DNA of 64,000 nucleotides from Cellulomonas fimi (GTDB lineage: Bacteria > Actinomycetota > Actinomycetes > Actinomycetales > Cellulomonadaceae). Below the pieces are notes generated by a model. That model worked only from the letters and a program-made list of their open reading frames with translations. It searched no databases and had not been told where the DNA came from. Position 1 is the stretch's first letter; each line of letters begins with the position of its first letter. Below are positions 1 through 8,863 of the stretch, piece after piece. The stretch is taken from NCBI RefSeq assembly GCF_028527925.1, contig NZ_JAPESW010000017.1:1-64000 (forward strand), given 5' to 3'. The position numbers and the translations under genes are program-made.

Positions 1-126
1 GCGGTACACCTTGATCTGTCCGCGCCAGTCGGCGGTCGACAGGTAGGTGGAGATGGCGAGCTGCGACGCGTTGGACGGGCAGAGGATCGCCGACTCCGAG
101 GCGAGGACGAGCTTCTCCCGGACCGC
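1..126 (-). pseudogene. Inverted internal fragment of a class I/II aminotransferase
   Basis: Read on the minus strand from 126 to 1, this segment encodes a continuous aminotransferase stretch including SESAILCPSNASQLAIS and ending WRGQIKVYR. In PLP-dependent class I/II (MocR/2-aminoadipate-type) enzymes this immediately precedes the ERRDAM...GGFYTW region, which here lies on the plus strand from 127. The two halves of one protein therefore sit head to head. Plus-strand translation of the same bases gives an Arg/Gly-rich sequence with no likeness to the family. A few residues expected between KVYR and ERRDAM seem to be missing at the join. The segment is either an assembly fold-back or a true inversion breakpoint. 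Confidence 0.8.
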
Positions 127-489
127 GAGCGGCGCGACGCGATGGTGTCCGCACTCGCCGAGCACCTGCCCGAGGCGTCCTGGAACGTGCCCGACGGCGG
201 CTTCTACACCTGGGTCCGCCTTCCCGAGGGCCTCGACGCGAAGGACATGCTGCCCCGCGCCGTGACCGCACGCGTCGCCTACGTCCCCGGGACCGCGTTC
301 TACTTCGACGGATCCGGCGCCGACCACATGCGTCTGTCGTTCTGCTACCCGACGCCCGAGCGCATCCGCGAGGGCGTCCGACGGCTCGCGGGTGTCGTCG
401 CCGGGGAGCGCGAGCTCGTCGAGCTGTTCGGCACCGGTGCGGGCAGTGCGGCCGACGCCGTCCAGGCGCCCGGTCCCGACGTCGCGTGA
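127..489 (+). CDS. Class I/II PLP-dependent aminotransferase, C-terminal fragment
   Basis: This is the C-terminal 120 residues of an aminotransferase, starting at ERRDAM and ending in the stop at 487-489. The GGFYTWVRLPEGLD segment and the V-PG-AFY...RLSFCYPTPERI segment are typical of the small domain that closes over the PLP site in 2-aminoadipate/MocR-type transaminases. The PLP lysine lies upstream and is not in the window. The true start is missing because the upstream 126 bases are inverted. The ATG at 142 is an internal methionine, not the gene start. The tail after residue 90 is Ala/Gly-rich and unconserved. Aminotransferases of this kind are common neighbours of parB in actinobacteria. 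The exact substrate cannot be assigned. Confidence 0.8.
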   Translation, partial: ERRDAMVSALAEHLPEASWNVPDGGFYTWVRLPEGLDAKDMLPRAVTARVAYVPGTAFYFDGSGADHMRLSFCYPTPERIREGVRRLAGVVAGERELVELFGTGAGSAADAVQAPGPDVA

Positions 490-645
490 CCCCCGCCTGA
501 CCGACGCCTTCGTCCGCGTGCCTCTCCACTGCCCGTCATCGACGGGTCGCTACCGCCGGCGGTCGGCATGGCGCGCGCCGGCACGGCTTGTCGGCGATGC
601 CCACCTCTCCCTTCCCCCACGTCCGCGTCCTCGGAGGAGCCTCCC

Positions 646-1593
646 GTGACCATCCCGTCCGCCCCGCGCGTCGCCGTCCTCGCCGGCGGACTCTCCCACG
701 AGCGCGACGTCTCGCTGCGCTCCGGGCGGCGCGTCGCCGAGGCGTTGCGGTCCGCGGGCATCGAGGTCTCGATCCACGACGTCGACTCCGACCTCGTCCC
801 CGCGCTCACCGACCTGCGACCGGACCTCGTGTGGCCGCTGCTGCACGGTGCGTCGGGCGAGGACGGATCGGTCCGTGACGTCGTCCAGCTGCTGGGGCTG
901 CGACTGCTCGGCACCGGTCCGCGCGCGAGCCGCGTCGCGTGGAGCAAGCCGATCGCGAAGACGATCGTCGCGGGAGCCGGTCTCGCCACCCCCGAGTTCG
1001 TCACGCTGCCGCAGTCGCTCTTCCGTGAGCTCGGTGCCGGTCGCGTCCTCGACACCGTGGTCTCGCGTCTCGGGCTGCCGCTCGTCGTGAAGCCGTCGCG
1101 CGGCGGGTCCGCACTCGGCGTCAACCTCGTGTCCGCGGGCGACGACCTCCCGCGCGCGATGGTCGACTGCTTCGCGTACAGCGACACGGCCCTGATCGAG
1201 CGTGCCGTCCTCGGGACGGAGGTCGCGGTGAGCGTGGTCGACACCGGCAGCGGTCCGGTAGCCCTGCCGCCGGTGGAGATCGTCACCGAGGGTCCGTACG
1301 ACTACGACGCCCGGTACAACCCCGGGCGTGTCGAGTACTTCACCCCGGCGCGGCTCTCCCCCGACCTCGCCGCCGCGGTCGGCGAGGCCGCCGTGACCGC
1401 GCACCGGGCGCTCGGGCTCACGCGCCTGTCGCGGACCGACCTCATCGTCGACGACTCCGGCACCCCGTGGTTCCTCGAGGTCAACGTCGCGCCCGGCATG
1501 ACCGAGACGTCACTCCTCCCGCAGGCAGCAGAGGGCGCAGGCCACAATCTCGGAGACTTGTACAGGTCGCTCGTGCTTGCTTCTCTGGAATGA
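646..1593 (+). CDS. D-alanine--D-alanine ligase family (ATP-grasp) protein
   Basis: The 315-residue product belongs to the ATP-grasp D-Ala-D-Ala ligase family, which joins two D-alanines for peptidoglycan precursors in the cytoplasm. The N-terminus has VAVLAGGLSHERDVSLRSG, the family's first substrate-binding segment. LPLVVKPSRGGSALGV is the ATP-binding loop, and FLEVNVAPGMTETSLLP is the metal-binding and C-terminal motif. The GTG at 646 is chosen because GGAGGAG lies six bases upstream (633-639). An upstream ATG at 568 would add 26 unconserved residues. The gene converges on parB across a hairpin terminator. Because it lies far from the mur cluster it could be a second ligase rather than the main Ddl. 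Confidence 0.88.
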   Translation: MTIPSAPRVAVLAGGLSHERDVSLRSGRRVAEALRSAGIEVSIHDVDSDLVPALTDLRPDLVWPLLHGASGEDGSVRDVVQLLGLRLLGTGPRASRVAWSKPIAKTIVAGAGLATPEFVTLPQSLFRELGAGRVLDTVVSRLGLPLVVKPSRGGSALGVNLVSAGDDLPRAMVDCFAYSDTALIERAVLGTEVAVSVVDTGSGPVALPPVEIVTEGPYDYDARYNPGRVEYFTPARLSPDLAAAVGEAAVTAHRALGLTRLSRTDLIVDDSGTPWFLEVNVAPGMTETSLLPQAAEGAGHNLGDLYRSLVLASLE

Positions 1594-1594
1594 C

Positions 1595-1630
1595 GAGACG
1601 GGCGTCGACCCGCAGGTCAGCGCCCGTCTC
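1595..1630. terminator. Bidirectional hairpin terminator between ddl-like gene and parB
   Basis: The perfect 10-bp arms GAGACGGGCG (1595-1604) and CGCCCGTCTC (1621-1630) enclose a 16-base loop. The hairpin sits exactly between the two convergent stop codons, so it can serve both transcripts. Confidence 0.75.
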
Positions 1631-1660
1631 ATGGTGGTTCCGGCGGCTTGCGGCCGGCGT

Positions 1661-2962
1661 TCAGCTCTTGAGCAGCCCGGGGTCCTCCGGTGCGAGGCTC
1701 TCCAGGATGCGGTTGAGGTCCTGCACGGACGCGAACTCGACGGTCAGCCGCCCGCGCGTCTTGCCGAGCGACACCTTCACTCGGGTCTCGAACCGGTCCG
1801 AGAGCCGCGACGCGAGGTCGTCGAGCGCCGCGTTGCGGTCGCCCGCGCGCGGCGCGGCCCGGCGTGCAGGCTGCGCACCGTCGACGCCCAGCGACACGAT
1901 CTCCTCCACGGCACGGACCGACAGCCCTTCGGCCACGATCCGCTGCGCAAGCCGCTCGATCGCCGCGCCGTCGCTCAGCCCGAGCAGCGCACGCGCGTGT
2001 CCCGCGGACAGGACACCGGCCGCGACACGGCGCTGCACGAGCGGCGGCAGCTTGAGGAGCCGGAGCGTGTTCGAGATCTGTGGCCGCGATCGGTGGATGC
2101 GCGTCGCCAGCTCCTCGTGCGTGCAACCGAAGTCGTCGAGCAGCTGCTGGTAGGCGGCCGCCTCCTCGAGCGGGTTCAGCTGGGCCCGGTGGAGGTTCTC
2201 GAGCAGTGCGTCACGCAGCAGGTCCGAGTCCTCGGTGTCGCGCACGATCGCCGGGATCGTGTCGAGGCCCGCGGCCTGGGTGGCACGCCAGCGACGTTCG
2301 CCCATGATGAGCTCGTAGCCGTCGCCGACCGCGCGGACCACGACCGGCTGCAGCACGCCGATCTCGCGGATCGAGCCGACGAGCTCCTCGAGCGCTTCCT
2401 CGTCGAACACGGTGCGCGGCTGTCGCGGGTTGGGTCGGATCGACGCCACCGCCAGCTCGGCGAACCGCGCGCCCGGGACGGGCAGCAGCCCGTCGGGGTC
2501 GGTGGACGCCCCCGCACCGGTCGCCTCCGACGACGCGCCGTCGAGCGCCGTGCCCACGGGGCCGTCCGTCGCCGAACCGTCGGTCACGGGCGCCTGCGTT
2601 CCCGTGGTCGCCTGCGGCCCGACGCCGTCGACGTGCGGCAGGGTCGTCGCGGCGCTAGGGGCAACGGACGAGCCGTTGGTGCCCGCGACGCCCGCCTCTG
2701 TGTCCGGCGTCTGCGTCGCGACGTCGCTCTCAGCGACCTGGGTGGCGACGGCGGACGCAGCGGCGTCGGTCGCAGCCAACTCCGTCGCGGCCGGGGAGGC
2801 GGCGGCCCCGTTCGAGGCACCCGACCCGTCAGTCCCGTTGTCGCGCTTGGCGTCCGGGAAGAACACGTCGACGGGACGCTCGCCCGAGGATCGCTGGCCG
2901 TCGAGGCCCGTCGGGATCAGGGCACCGAGGCCCCGGCCCAACCCGCGTCGCTTCTCGCTCAC
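1661..2962 (-). CDS. parB: Chromosome-partitioning protein ParB
   Basis: ParB is the CTP-dependent clamp that loads at parS sites and spreads along DNA to segregate the origin. This 433-residue protein opens with the actinobacterial [13 protein letters not shown] motif. A low-complexity Ala/Thr/Ser/Gly-rich linker runs from about residue 25 to 155. The ParB/Srx domain follows, with IRPNPRQPR and the GERRWRA CTPase motif, and then the helix-turn-helix [22 protein letters not shown]-terminal dimerisation region ends at LLKS. The GTG start at 2962 overlaps the parA stop by three bases and has AGGAGG five bases upstream, so translation is probably coupled to parA. The linker is much longer than in typical ParB proteins. 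Nine parS sites lie in the 9 kb upstream. Confidence 0.96.
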   Translation of the reverse strand: MSEKRRGLGRGLGALIPTGLDGQRSSGERPVDVFFPDAKRDNGTDGSGASNGAAASPAATELAATDAAASAVATQVAESDVATQTPDTEAGVAGTNGSSVAPSAATTLPHVDGVGPQATTGTQAPVTDGSATDGPVGTALDGASSEATGAGASTDPDGLLPVPGARFAELAVASIRPNPRQPRTVFDEEALEELVGSIREIGVLQPVVVRAVGDGYELIMGERRWRATQAAGLDTIPAIVRDTEDSDLLRDALLENLHRAQLNPLEEAAAYQQLLDDFGCTHEELATRIHRSRPQISNTLRLLKLPPLVQRRVAAGVLSAGHARALLGLSDGAAIERLAQRIVAEGLSVRAVEEIVSLGVDGAQPARRAAPRAGDRNAALDDLASRLSDRFETRVKVSLGKTRGRLTVEFASVQDLNRILESLAPEDPGLLKS

Positions 2963-5166
2963 TGGTCCTCCTGGTGTGCGGCCATCACCGGCTCGCCGTA
3001 GGTCTGCTGGTGCACGGCGGAGTCTGCCTCCGCCGTGCTCTCGTGCTGGTCTGCGTGCGGTCGCGCCTCGGTGGCGTGCGACACCGCGTCCGCGGCCACC
3101 GCCGCCGACGCCACACCGTCCGTCCCGTCCGCGGTCCCGTCGGAGGTCGCTGCTCCTCGCTCGGCGATCTCACGCGCCGCCTCGAGATAGGCCAGCGCAC
3201 CCGACGACCCGGCGTCGTACGTCATGACCGTCTGCCCGTAGCTCGGCGCCTCGGAGATCCGCACCGACCGCGGGACCGTCGTCCGCAACGTGCGGTCGGG
3301 GAAGTGCGTGCGCACCTCCTCGGCCACCTGCTGGGCGAGATTCGTCCGCGCGTCGTACATGGTCAGCAGGATCGTCGACACGTGGAGGTCCGGGTTGAGG
3401 TGCGCCTGGATCAGCTGGATCGACTTCAACAGCTGGCTCAGACCCTCGAGCGCGTAGTACTCGCACTGGATCGGGATGAGCACCTCGCGCGCGACGACGA
3501 ACGCGTTGACGGTGAGAAGTCCCAGGCTCGGCGGGCAGTCGACGAACACGTAGTCGATCGGCTCCAAGCCCTGCGCCGCACGCCACTCGAGGTAGCGGTC
3601 GAGCGCGTTCCGCAGCCGGGTCTCGCGCGCGACCATCGACACGAGCTCGATCTCCGCGCCCGACAGGTCGATCGTCGCGGGCAGGCACCACAGGTTCGGG
3701 ACGTCAGGGCTCTCCTGCACCGCCTCCTCGATCGGCGCACCGTCGACGAGGACCTCATAGATCGACGGAGTCCCCGCCCGGTGGTCGATGCCGAGCGCGG
3801 TCGAGGCGTTGCCCTGCGGGTCGTTGTCCAGCACGAGCACGTTGAGCCCGGCCTGTGCCAGCGCCGCCGCGAGATTCACGGTCGTCGTCGTCTTGCCGAC
3901 GCCGCCCTTCTGGTTCGCCACGGTGATGACGCGCGTCGCGGCGGGCCGCGGGAAGCGGCGCCCACGCAGCTCGATCCTCCGGCGTGCGTCGAGCTGCAGC
4001 TCCGCCATGAGCGGCGTCTCCTCGTCCGCCTGAGGCAGGCTGTTCACGAGAGCGGCTCGGCGGTGCTCATCGGGGTCCGTGTGGAGAGGTCCGGCGTCGC
4101 CGCCGAACGGCTGCGGCGAGTGGTCTGGGTTCACGGGCAGTTCGTCGTCCTCATCGGGCGCCTCGGCGCGGTCGTCGAGACCGCGCGGAGCGCCGGTCTC
4201 GGCTGCCCCGTCGGCTCGATCGTCGCTCGCCGGTCCGGGCGCCACAACAGGCGAGGCAGGGGCGAGCCCGACGTCGGACGTCGCTGCGGACTCGGCCGCA
4301 GCGGGTTCTTCGGGACTGCTGACAGATTCTCCCTCATCCGTCAGGCCACCCGAGACCGCCGAGAGAGTGCCGTCGTCCGTCCGGGCCGTTGCGTCCGTGG
4401 TCGGCAGCTCCGGATCGGTGTCACGGAAGATCCGCACCTCCCCCGTCGCCGTTTCACGTGAAACGGCGACGTCTGCGTCCACGTCTACAGCGGGCCACAC
4501 ATCAGAGGCGTGCTGGGTCCCGCCGTCCTGCGACATCGATCCGCCAGCGTCCGGGCTGACCGGCCACGCACCGGCACCAGCCGGGACGACCTCCGCGTCA
4601 TCCACGTCGGAGGGGGTGCTCGACGCGGTGGTCGAGCCGTCCGGGCCCTCTGTCGACGGCTTGCTCAGTGCGGCCCCTTCGACCGGACCGTCTCCGTCGG
4701 CGTGAACTACTGCCTCCGCCGTCAGCGCATCACCCGGCTCCGTTTCACGTGAAACGCGGCCATCGTCGTTCGCCATCTCCACCATGGGCGTGTGCGGCGC
4801 GTCCGTGACGTGCGAGGCCCCGTACGCGTCGTGCGGCGCGTCGTTGCCCTCGGAGTGCACCCCTGCGGCTGGCGAGGACCAGGCGGTGACGTCCTCCGCG
4901 CCCGATGCTTCACCCGCCCCAGGTGCGTGCGGCGGCACGAATCGCGAATCCTGAGTGCTGGCGGACGACGACGCAGCCATCTGATCGACGGCGGCGACCG
5001 ACGTCGGCGCCGCTGGCGATACGACAGCCCCGTCAGGGGCGGCCGGTAGCCACGTGGGCGTGTCCTCCGTCGACGTTGGCGACGCAGCGGAGAGCGGTGC
5101 GCTCGGCGGCATCAGGCCTGGCTCTGCTGCGACAGGCTCCGCCTTGCGCTTCTTCCTACCGAACAT
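2959..5166 (-). CDS. parA: Chromosome-partitioning ATPase ParA with a very long N-terminal extension
   Basis: ParA is the Walker ATPase that pulls or tethers ParB-parS complexes. The ATPase domain starts near residue 411, with the deviant Walker [15 protein letters not shown] at about 420-433 and [10 protein letters not shown] and [12 protein letters not shown] further on. The predicted product is 735 residues, against roughly 260-330 for typical ParA. The first 410 residues are an acidic Ala/Ser/Thr/Pro/Asp-rich, probably disordered extension beginning MFGRKKRK, and a 70-residue Ala-rich tail follows the ATPase. The ATG at 5166 has GGGAGG upstream and overlaps the end of rsmG by 11 bases. 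An alternative start at 4005 ([11 protein letters not shown]) would give a normal-length ParA. I prefer the long form because the extension composition is not the Arg-rich pattern of a non-coding frame. Two parS sites lie inside the extension, both read as VSRET. Confidence 0.9.
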   Translation of the reverse strand: MFGRKKRKAEPVAAEPGLMPPSAPLSAASPTSTEDTPTWLPAAPDGAVVSPAAPTSVAAVDQMAASSSASTQDSRFVPPHAPGAGEASGAEDVTAWSSPAAGVHSEGNDAPHDAYGASHVTDAPHTPMVEMANDDGRVSRETEPGDALTAEAVVHADGDGPVEGAALSKPSTEGPDGSTTASSTPSDVDDAEVVPAGAGAWPVSPDAGGSMSQDGGTQHASDVWPAVDVDADVAVSRETATGEVRIFRDTDPELPTTDATARTDDGTLSAVSGGLTDEGESVSSPEEPAAAESAATSDVGLAPASPVVAPGPASDDRADGAAETGAPRGLDDRAEAPDEDDELPVNPDHSPQPFGGDAGPLHTDPDEHRRAALVNSLPQADEETPLMAELQLDARRRIELRGRRFPRPAATRVITVANQKGGVGKTTTTVNLAAALAQAGLNVLVLDNDPQGNASTALGIDHRAGTPSIYEVLVDGAPIEEAVQESPDVPNLWCLPATIDLSGAEIELVSMVARETRLRNALDRYLEWRAAQGLEPIDYVFVDCPPSLGLLTVNAFVVAREVLIPIQCEYYALEGLSQLLKSIQLIQAHLNPDLHVSTILLTMYDARTNLAQQVAEEVRTHFPDRTLRTTVPRSVRISEAPSYGQTVMTYDAGSSGALAYLEAAREIAERGAATSDGTADGTDGVASAAVAADAVSHATEARPHADQHESTAEADSAVHQQTYGEPVMAAHQEDQ
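4451..4464. promoter_or_regulatory. parS site 1 (inside parA extension)
   Basis: This is a perfect GTTTCACGTGAAAC ParB-binding palindrome. Flanking bases extend the perfect symmetry to 26 bp (4445-4470). It falls within the coding region for the ParA extension and reads VSRET. Confidence 0.95.
4742..4755. promoter_or_regulatory. parS site 2 (inside parA extension)
   Basis: This is a perfect GTTTCACGTGAAAC palindrome inside the parA reading frame, again translated as VSRET, 291 bp from site 1. The spacing is a multiple of three, which keeps the same frame. Confidence 0.95.
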
Positions 5167-5830
5167 TCGCCACCTCCCGTACGACGCGGACGACTCGCGT
5201 GGGCTCGACTCCGTCGATCGTCGACGCCACCACAACTTCGGCAACGCCGGCCCCCCACTTCTTCCCGACGTGCTTGGCGTCCTGCACTTCCTGCTCTGCC
5301 TTCTCTCCCTTGAGGGCGACCAGAACTCCGCCGGCGCGGAGCATCGGGAGCGCCATGCGGTAGAGCTTGTCCAGCGACGCCACCGCACGTGCCGTGACGG
5401 CGTCGGCCATCAGGTGGCCGTGCACGTCCTGCGCTCGGTTCCGCTCCACCACGACGTTGTCGAGGTGCAGCCGCTGGGCGACTTCCGCCAGCCAGTCCGT
5501 GCGGCGCTCCATCGGCTCGAGCAGGACGACCTCGCACTCCGGTCGCATCGCCGCCACGACGATGCCCGGGAGGCCCGCACCGCTCCCCAGGTCGACGATC
5601 CGGCCCGAGGTCGGGAGGAACGGCACGACGGCGGCCGAGTTCAGCAGGTGCCGCGACCACAGCCGCGACACCTCGCGGGGGCCGACAAGACCTCGCAGCA
5701 CACCTTCGTCGACGAGCATCGAGTGGAAGCCGGCCACGGCGGGCCACGCCTCCCCGAAGAACCTGGCCACAGCGGGGTCACCCGTGAGCGGGTCTTCCAC
5801 GCTCGTCACCTCGGGGACATCGCCCGTCAC
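5156..5830 (-). CDS. rsmG: 16S rRNA (guanine(527)-N7)-methyltransferase RsmG
   Basis: RsmG (GidB) methylates N7 of G527 in 16S rRNA using SAM. This 224-residue protein has the SAM-binding motif IVDLGSGAGLPGIVVA, the downstream VLLEPMERR acidic loop and LVALKGEKA in the C-terminal half, all typical of the family. The GTG at 5830 is chosen because GGGGGA lies just upstream and it gives the usual family length. The frame stays open far upstream but becomes Arg-rich and unconserved. A parS site (5841-5854) lies 10 bp before the start codon. The gene is the first of the rsmG-parA-parB operon and overlaps parA by 11 bases. Confidence 0.93.
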   Translation of the reverse strand: MTGDVPEVTSVEDPLTGDPAVARFFGEAWPAVAGFHSMLVDEGVLRGLVGPREVSRLWSRHLLNSAAVVPFLPTSGRIVDLGSGAGLPGIVVAAMRPECEVVLLEPMERRTDWLAEVAQRLHLDNVVVERNRAQDVHGHLMADAVTARAVASLDKLYRMALPMLRAGGVLVALKGEKAEQEVQDAKHVGKKWGAGVAEVVVASTIDGVEPTRVVRVVREVANVR

Positions 5831-5840
5831 TACGTCCCCC

Positions 5841-5854
5841 GTTTCACGTGAAAC
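5841..5854. promoter_or_regulatory. parS site 3 (upstream of rsmG)
   Basis: This perfect GTTTCACGTGAAAC lies 10 bp upstream of the rsmG start. ParB binding here could overlap the leader or promoter of the rsmG-parA-parB operon. Confidence 0.95.
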
Positions 5855-6184
5855 CAAGCCTTGGCTCCATCTACAGCCGCCTCGTGCGCCCGCCCGGAAA
5901 CTGCCTTCGCGTCGTCTAGGGGGCGGGCGACGCCCCACCGTATCGCGCGGCTCGCCGCCTCCCGAGGCCATCCACAGGCGGGTCGTCGGCGGTTCCCCGA
6001 CATCCCGGCGACACGCCGACAGCCACCGCGACAAGAACGATGGCGCGCCGACCACCACCACCGCGAGCAGCCGCCGCCCAAAGGTCCCAGCCGACGACCT
6101 GACCACCTCCACTCTGCGCATCCCTCACGCGCCAGCTCCCCGCAACACGTCGACGCCCACCGCGAACGGCCCCTCACGCGGGAC

Positions 6185-6374
6185 GTCACGCGACGACCCG
6201 ACCATGTCCACCCGGCACAACCGGACCACCCGCAAGCTCCCCGCCAACACGTCAACGCCCACCACTCCGAGCTGCCGCTCACGCACGGCGTCACGCGACG
6301 ACCCGACCATGACCACCCGGCACAACCGGACCACCCGCAAGCTCCCCGCCAACACGTCAACGCCCACCACTGCG
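6185..6374. repeat. 105-bp tandem repeat, about two full copies plus a degenerate third
   Basis: Copy one begins at 6185 and copy two at 6290. They are nearly identical over the first 80 or so bases, differing for example at one base in CCATGTCCACC versus CCATGACCACC. A diverged partial copy (CAGCTCCCCGC...ACACGTCGACGCCCACC) precedes them from about 6131. The period is a multiple of three, but the repeats stay open in several frames, so they do not show coding. Confidence 0.85.
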
Positions 6375-7707
6375 AGCGGCGGCGTACCCGCGACGTCATG
6401 GCCGACGGCCAGACATCCACCGCTACTCACAGCTCGCGCGCGAGGTCCGGAGTCACGTCGACGGCCACCACTCGGGCGCGTGCTCGCACTCACCGAGACA
6501 CCAGCCTTGGCTGGCACGACGGACCGGCCAGCGCGCTCGCGTCGCGGATAACGGCGCCCACGAGCGTGGAAGCCAGCCGATGTCGCGCCGTCTGTCCCTC
6601 GACCGCACCTCGCGGCGCCACCATCCGGAGACCCGCGCTACGGCACGAGCGGCGTCCACCGTTTGATCGGCCCGTGTGCGCGTGCCGCCCTCGCGGTCGG
6701 CACGCGATACGCAGCCTGACCGCCGTCCCCTGAGGTGACGTCGGAAGCAGGCCAAGGCACCGCGCTGAGGTGCGGCGGCCACGATCGACCCTTTCTCGTA
6801 CAGACCGGAGGGCGCGGACGGAGGGCTCGCCCGACCTCTTCGCACCCGCCGGCCAAGCCCGGTCTGTTGTCAGGCTCGTGAACGACTCCCGGTGCCACCC
6901 CTTAGAACGCTCGCTCGTTCGCCGGACACCAGACGCGTCGCTCAAGGTCAGTGGCCTGCCTGTCGCTGTCGTCGAGAACAGACGCCGCCCGCGGCGACGC
7001 CTGCGGTCCGTCCCGGCAGCTCTACTTGTCCCACGTCGCGGACTCGACCGCCGAAGATCGAGCCGATCGTCGCGTCGCGAAGCGTCGCCCGCACCGGGAC
7101 ACGCGCCGCCCGTGCGCTCGTCCGCTCGGCCAAGATCCATCTCGCTCTACTGGAGAGTGCGACATGGGTCTACAAGCACCCGCACCCGAACCCGGACGGG
7201 CGGCAACTAGGTGGCCGCTCGGCACGTGCTCCACCTGGGAGCGAACGGCATCACCCTGGCGACACAGCCGAAGGCGGGCGATCGGTCAACGACTGGCCGA
7301 GCGAGCGCAGATTGCGCTGACCACGCGGAGGGCATGCCGTGACATCGCGCCGAACCGACACGCGTCCACGCCTAGCTGGGTCCCGCGCCCCCGGCTCCGG
7401 CGGTTTCGAGCATCGCCCGCTGGTTGTCTGGGACGCTACCTGGCGCGTCTCGGTTCGGTCGCTCCTCCTAGTGGCCGGCGAGCCCTGGTGATCCGGCCGG
7501 CCGAGGTCGCTGGTTGTTGGCGATCGCGACACCACGCCTACGCGCGTGCGCCATCCTCCACGCGCCTCGTCGTAGTGTCACCGCGAACGATGATTCGCTC
7601 GTCTGGCCATGACGGTGGTCGCCGCGTCCGGCGCGTTGACGCACACCCCCATCGCCGTATGGGTCCAGATTCTCGCTCTCCGGCCACAACGGTCCTCGCC
7701 GGGTTGT

Positions 7708-7721
7708 GTTTCACGTGGAAC
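7708..7721. promoter_or_regulatory. parS site 4 (one mismatch)
   Basis: GTTTCACGTGGAAC differs from the consensus at one position in the right arm. It is preceded by T, as in the 16-bp consensus. Confidence 0.8.
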
Positions 7722-7890
7722 GACAGCATGAGGCACGGTCCACCAACCTCGTTGCGGACTCCGCGCCACGAGTCCGCGTTCGCGACCGGCCGAGCCCCAT
7801 CTGCGAGGTGGGTCCCCCTCGCTCGCCTACGGCCCGACCCGACCGCCCTCCCTGTCTCACGCGCGAGGCTCATCTTTCCCCCGCCAGTGT

Positions 7891-7904
7891 GTTTCACGTG
7901 AAAC
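7891..7904. promoter_or_regulatory. parS site 5
   Basis: This is a perfect GTTTCACGTGAAAC. With flanking T and A it matches the full 16-bp consensus TGTTTCACGTGAAACA. It lies 183 bp from site 4. Confidence 0.96.
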
Positions 7905-8229
7905 AACGGTCCGCCGCACCCGCCGCGTGCGGGTGCGCGGCCGGGAGCGCACAGCGGATTCGCAGTTGCAGCACCATCCCGGAGGCTACGTGCGCGCCGA
8001 GGAACTGCCCCTGGTCTCCCCTTGGGGGCGCGGCTGGGCTCTCGCACCCCCGGTTCACGTGACAGTCAGGCGCGCCGCGCACCTTCTGCGACCACAAGTG
8101 AACGCCGCAGCGACGACACGCGCATGGGGAGCGGCTGAACTACACGTCTTGCAGGCAAGGTGCCGCTCGCCTTCTCTCGCCTCAGTGAGCCGCAGGCCCC
8201 CACGCAGGGCTCCGCTGTCTCGGCCCGCC

Positions 8230-8243
8230 GTTTCACGTGAAAC
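8230..8243. promoter_or_regulatory. parS site 6
   Basis: This is a perfect GTTTCACGTGAAAC flanked by CGCC and GGCG, which extends the palindrome to 22 bp. Confidence 0.95.
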
Positions 8244-8849
8244 GGCGCCTGGCGCCAACACTCTCGGCTTGCTGATGGTTCTTTGCGGCGGGGGCTCGCC
8301 AGTGCACGGTCGAGACGCCCGCACTCGACTGGTCCCAGCCACCCTCTCCAGTGCCAGCCGATCCACCAGGCTCCATCACGACAGGCCCGGGTACTGAGCC
8401 CAAGCCCACTCGGTCACACGAATCGCCTCGCACCGGAATCACTTCAAGACACACGGAGGGGAATGCACAGCAGGGCCGCGCTAGAGACCGCCGGTCCGGG
8501 CGGACAGATCCCGCCAGTCGCCGCTTGGCGACTCCCGGCCGCGACCCGCCGACCGGCCTCAGATCAGGCGTCGTGTGCCGGACGACTCCCCCGTGGCGTG
8601 ACGAGATGGGGCGTGGCAGACAGCTGTCGTCACCCCCGGCTGCGAGAGCGGAGCGAGGCGGCGCCAGCGGCCAGTCAGCCGCACGAGGTCCGGCGGGTCT
8701 AGGCACCTTCCTGCCTCCCCGCCTCAGGCCCACCCACCGCCCCGCAACAATCCAAGCCCTTCCCCGGAGAAGGGCGATGACCTCCCGCGTGACGCGCCGC
8801 CGTCGCACGCGCACGCTCGTGGCATCGACCGCGCGCGCCCACCCCCGCC

Positions 8850-8863
8850 GTTTCACGTGAAAC
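8850..8863. promoter_or_regulatory. parS site 7
   Basis: This is a perfect GTTTCACGTGAAAC in the gene-free region. Confidence 0.95.

Noticed and set aside
8052-8065. Tenth parS-like site (GGTTCACGTGACAG)
   Set aside because: The TTCACGTGA core is intact, but three of 14 positions differ from the consensus, so I do not count it as functional without binding data.
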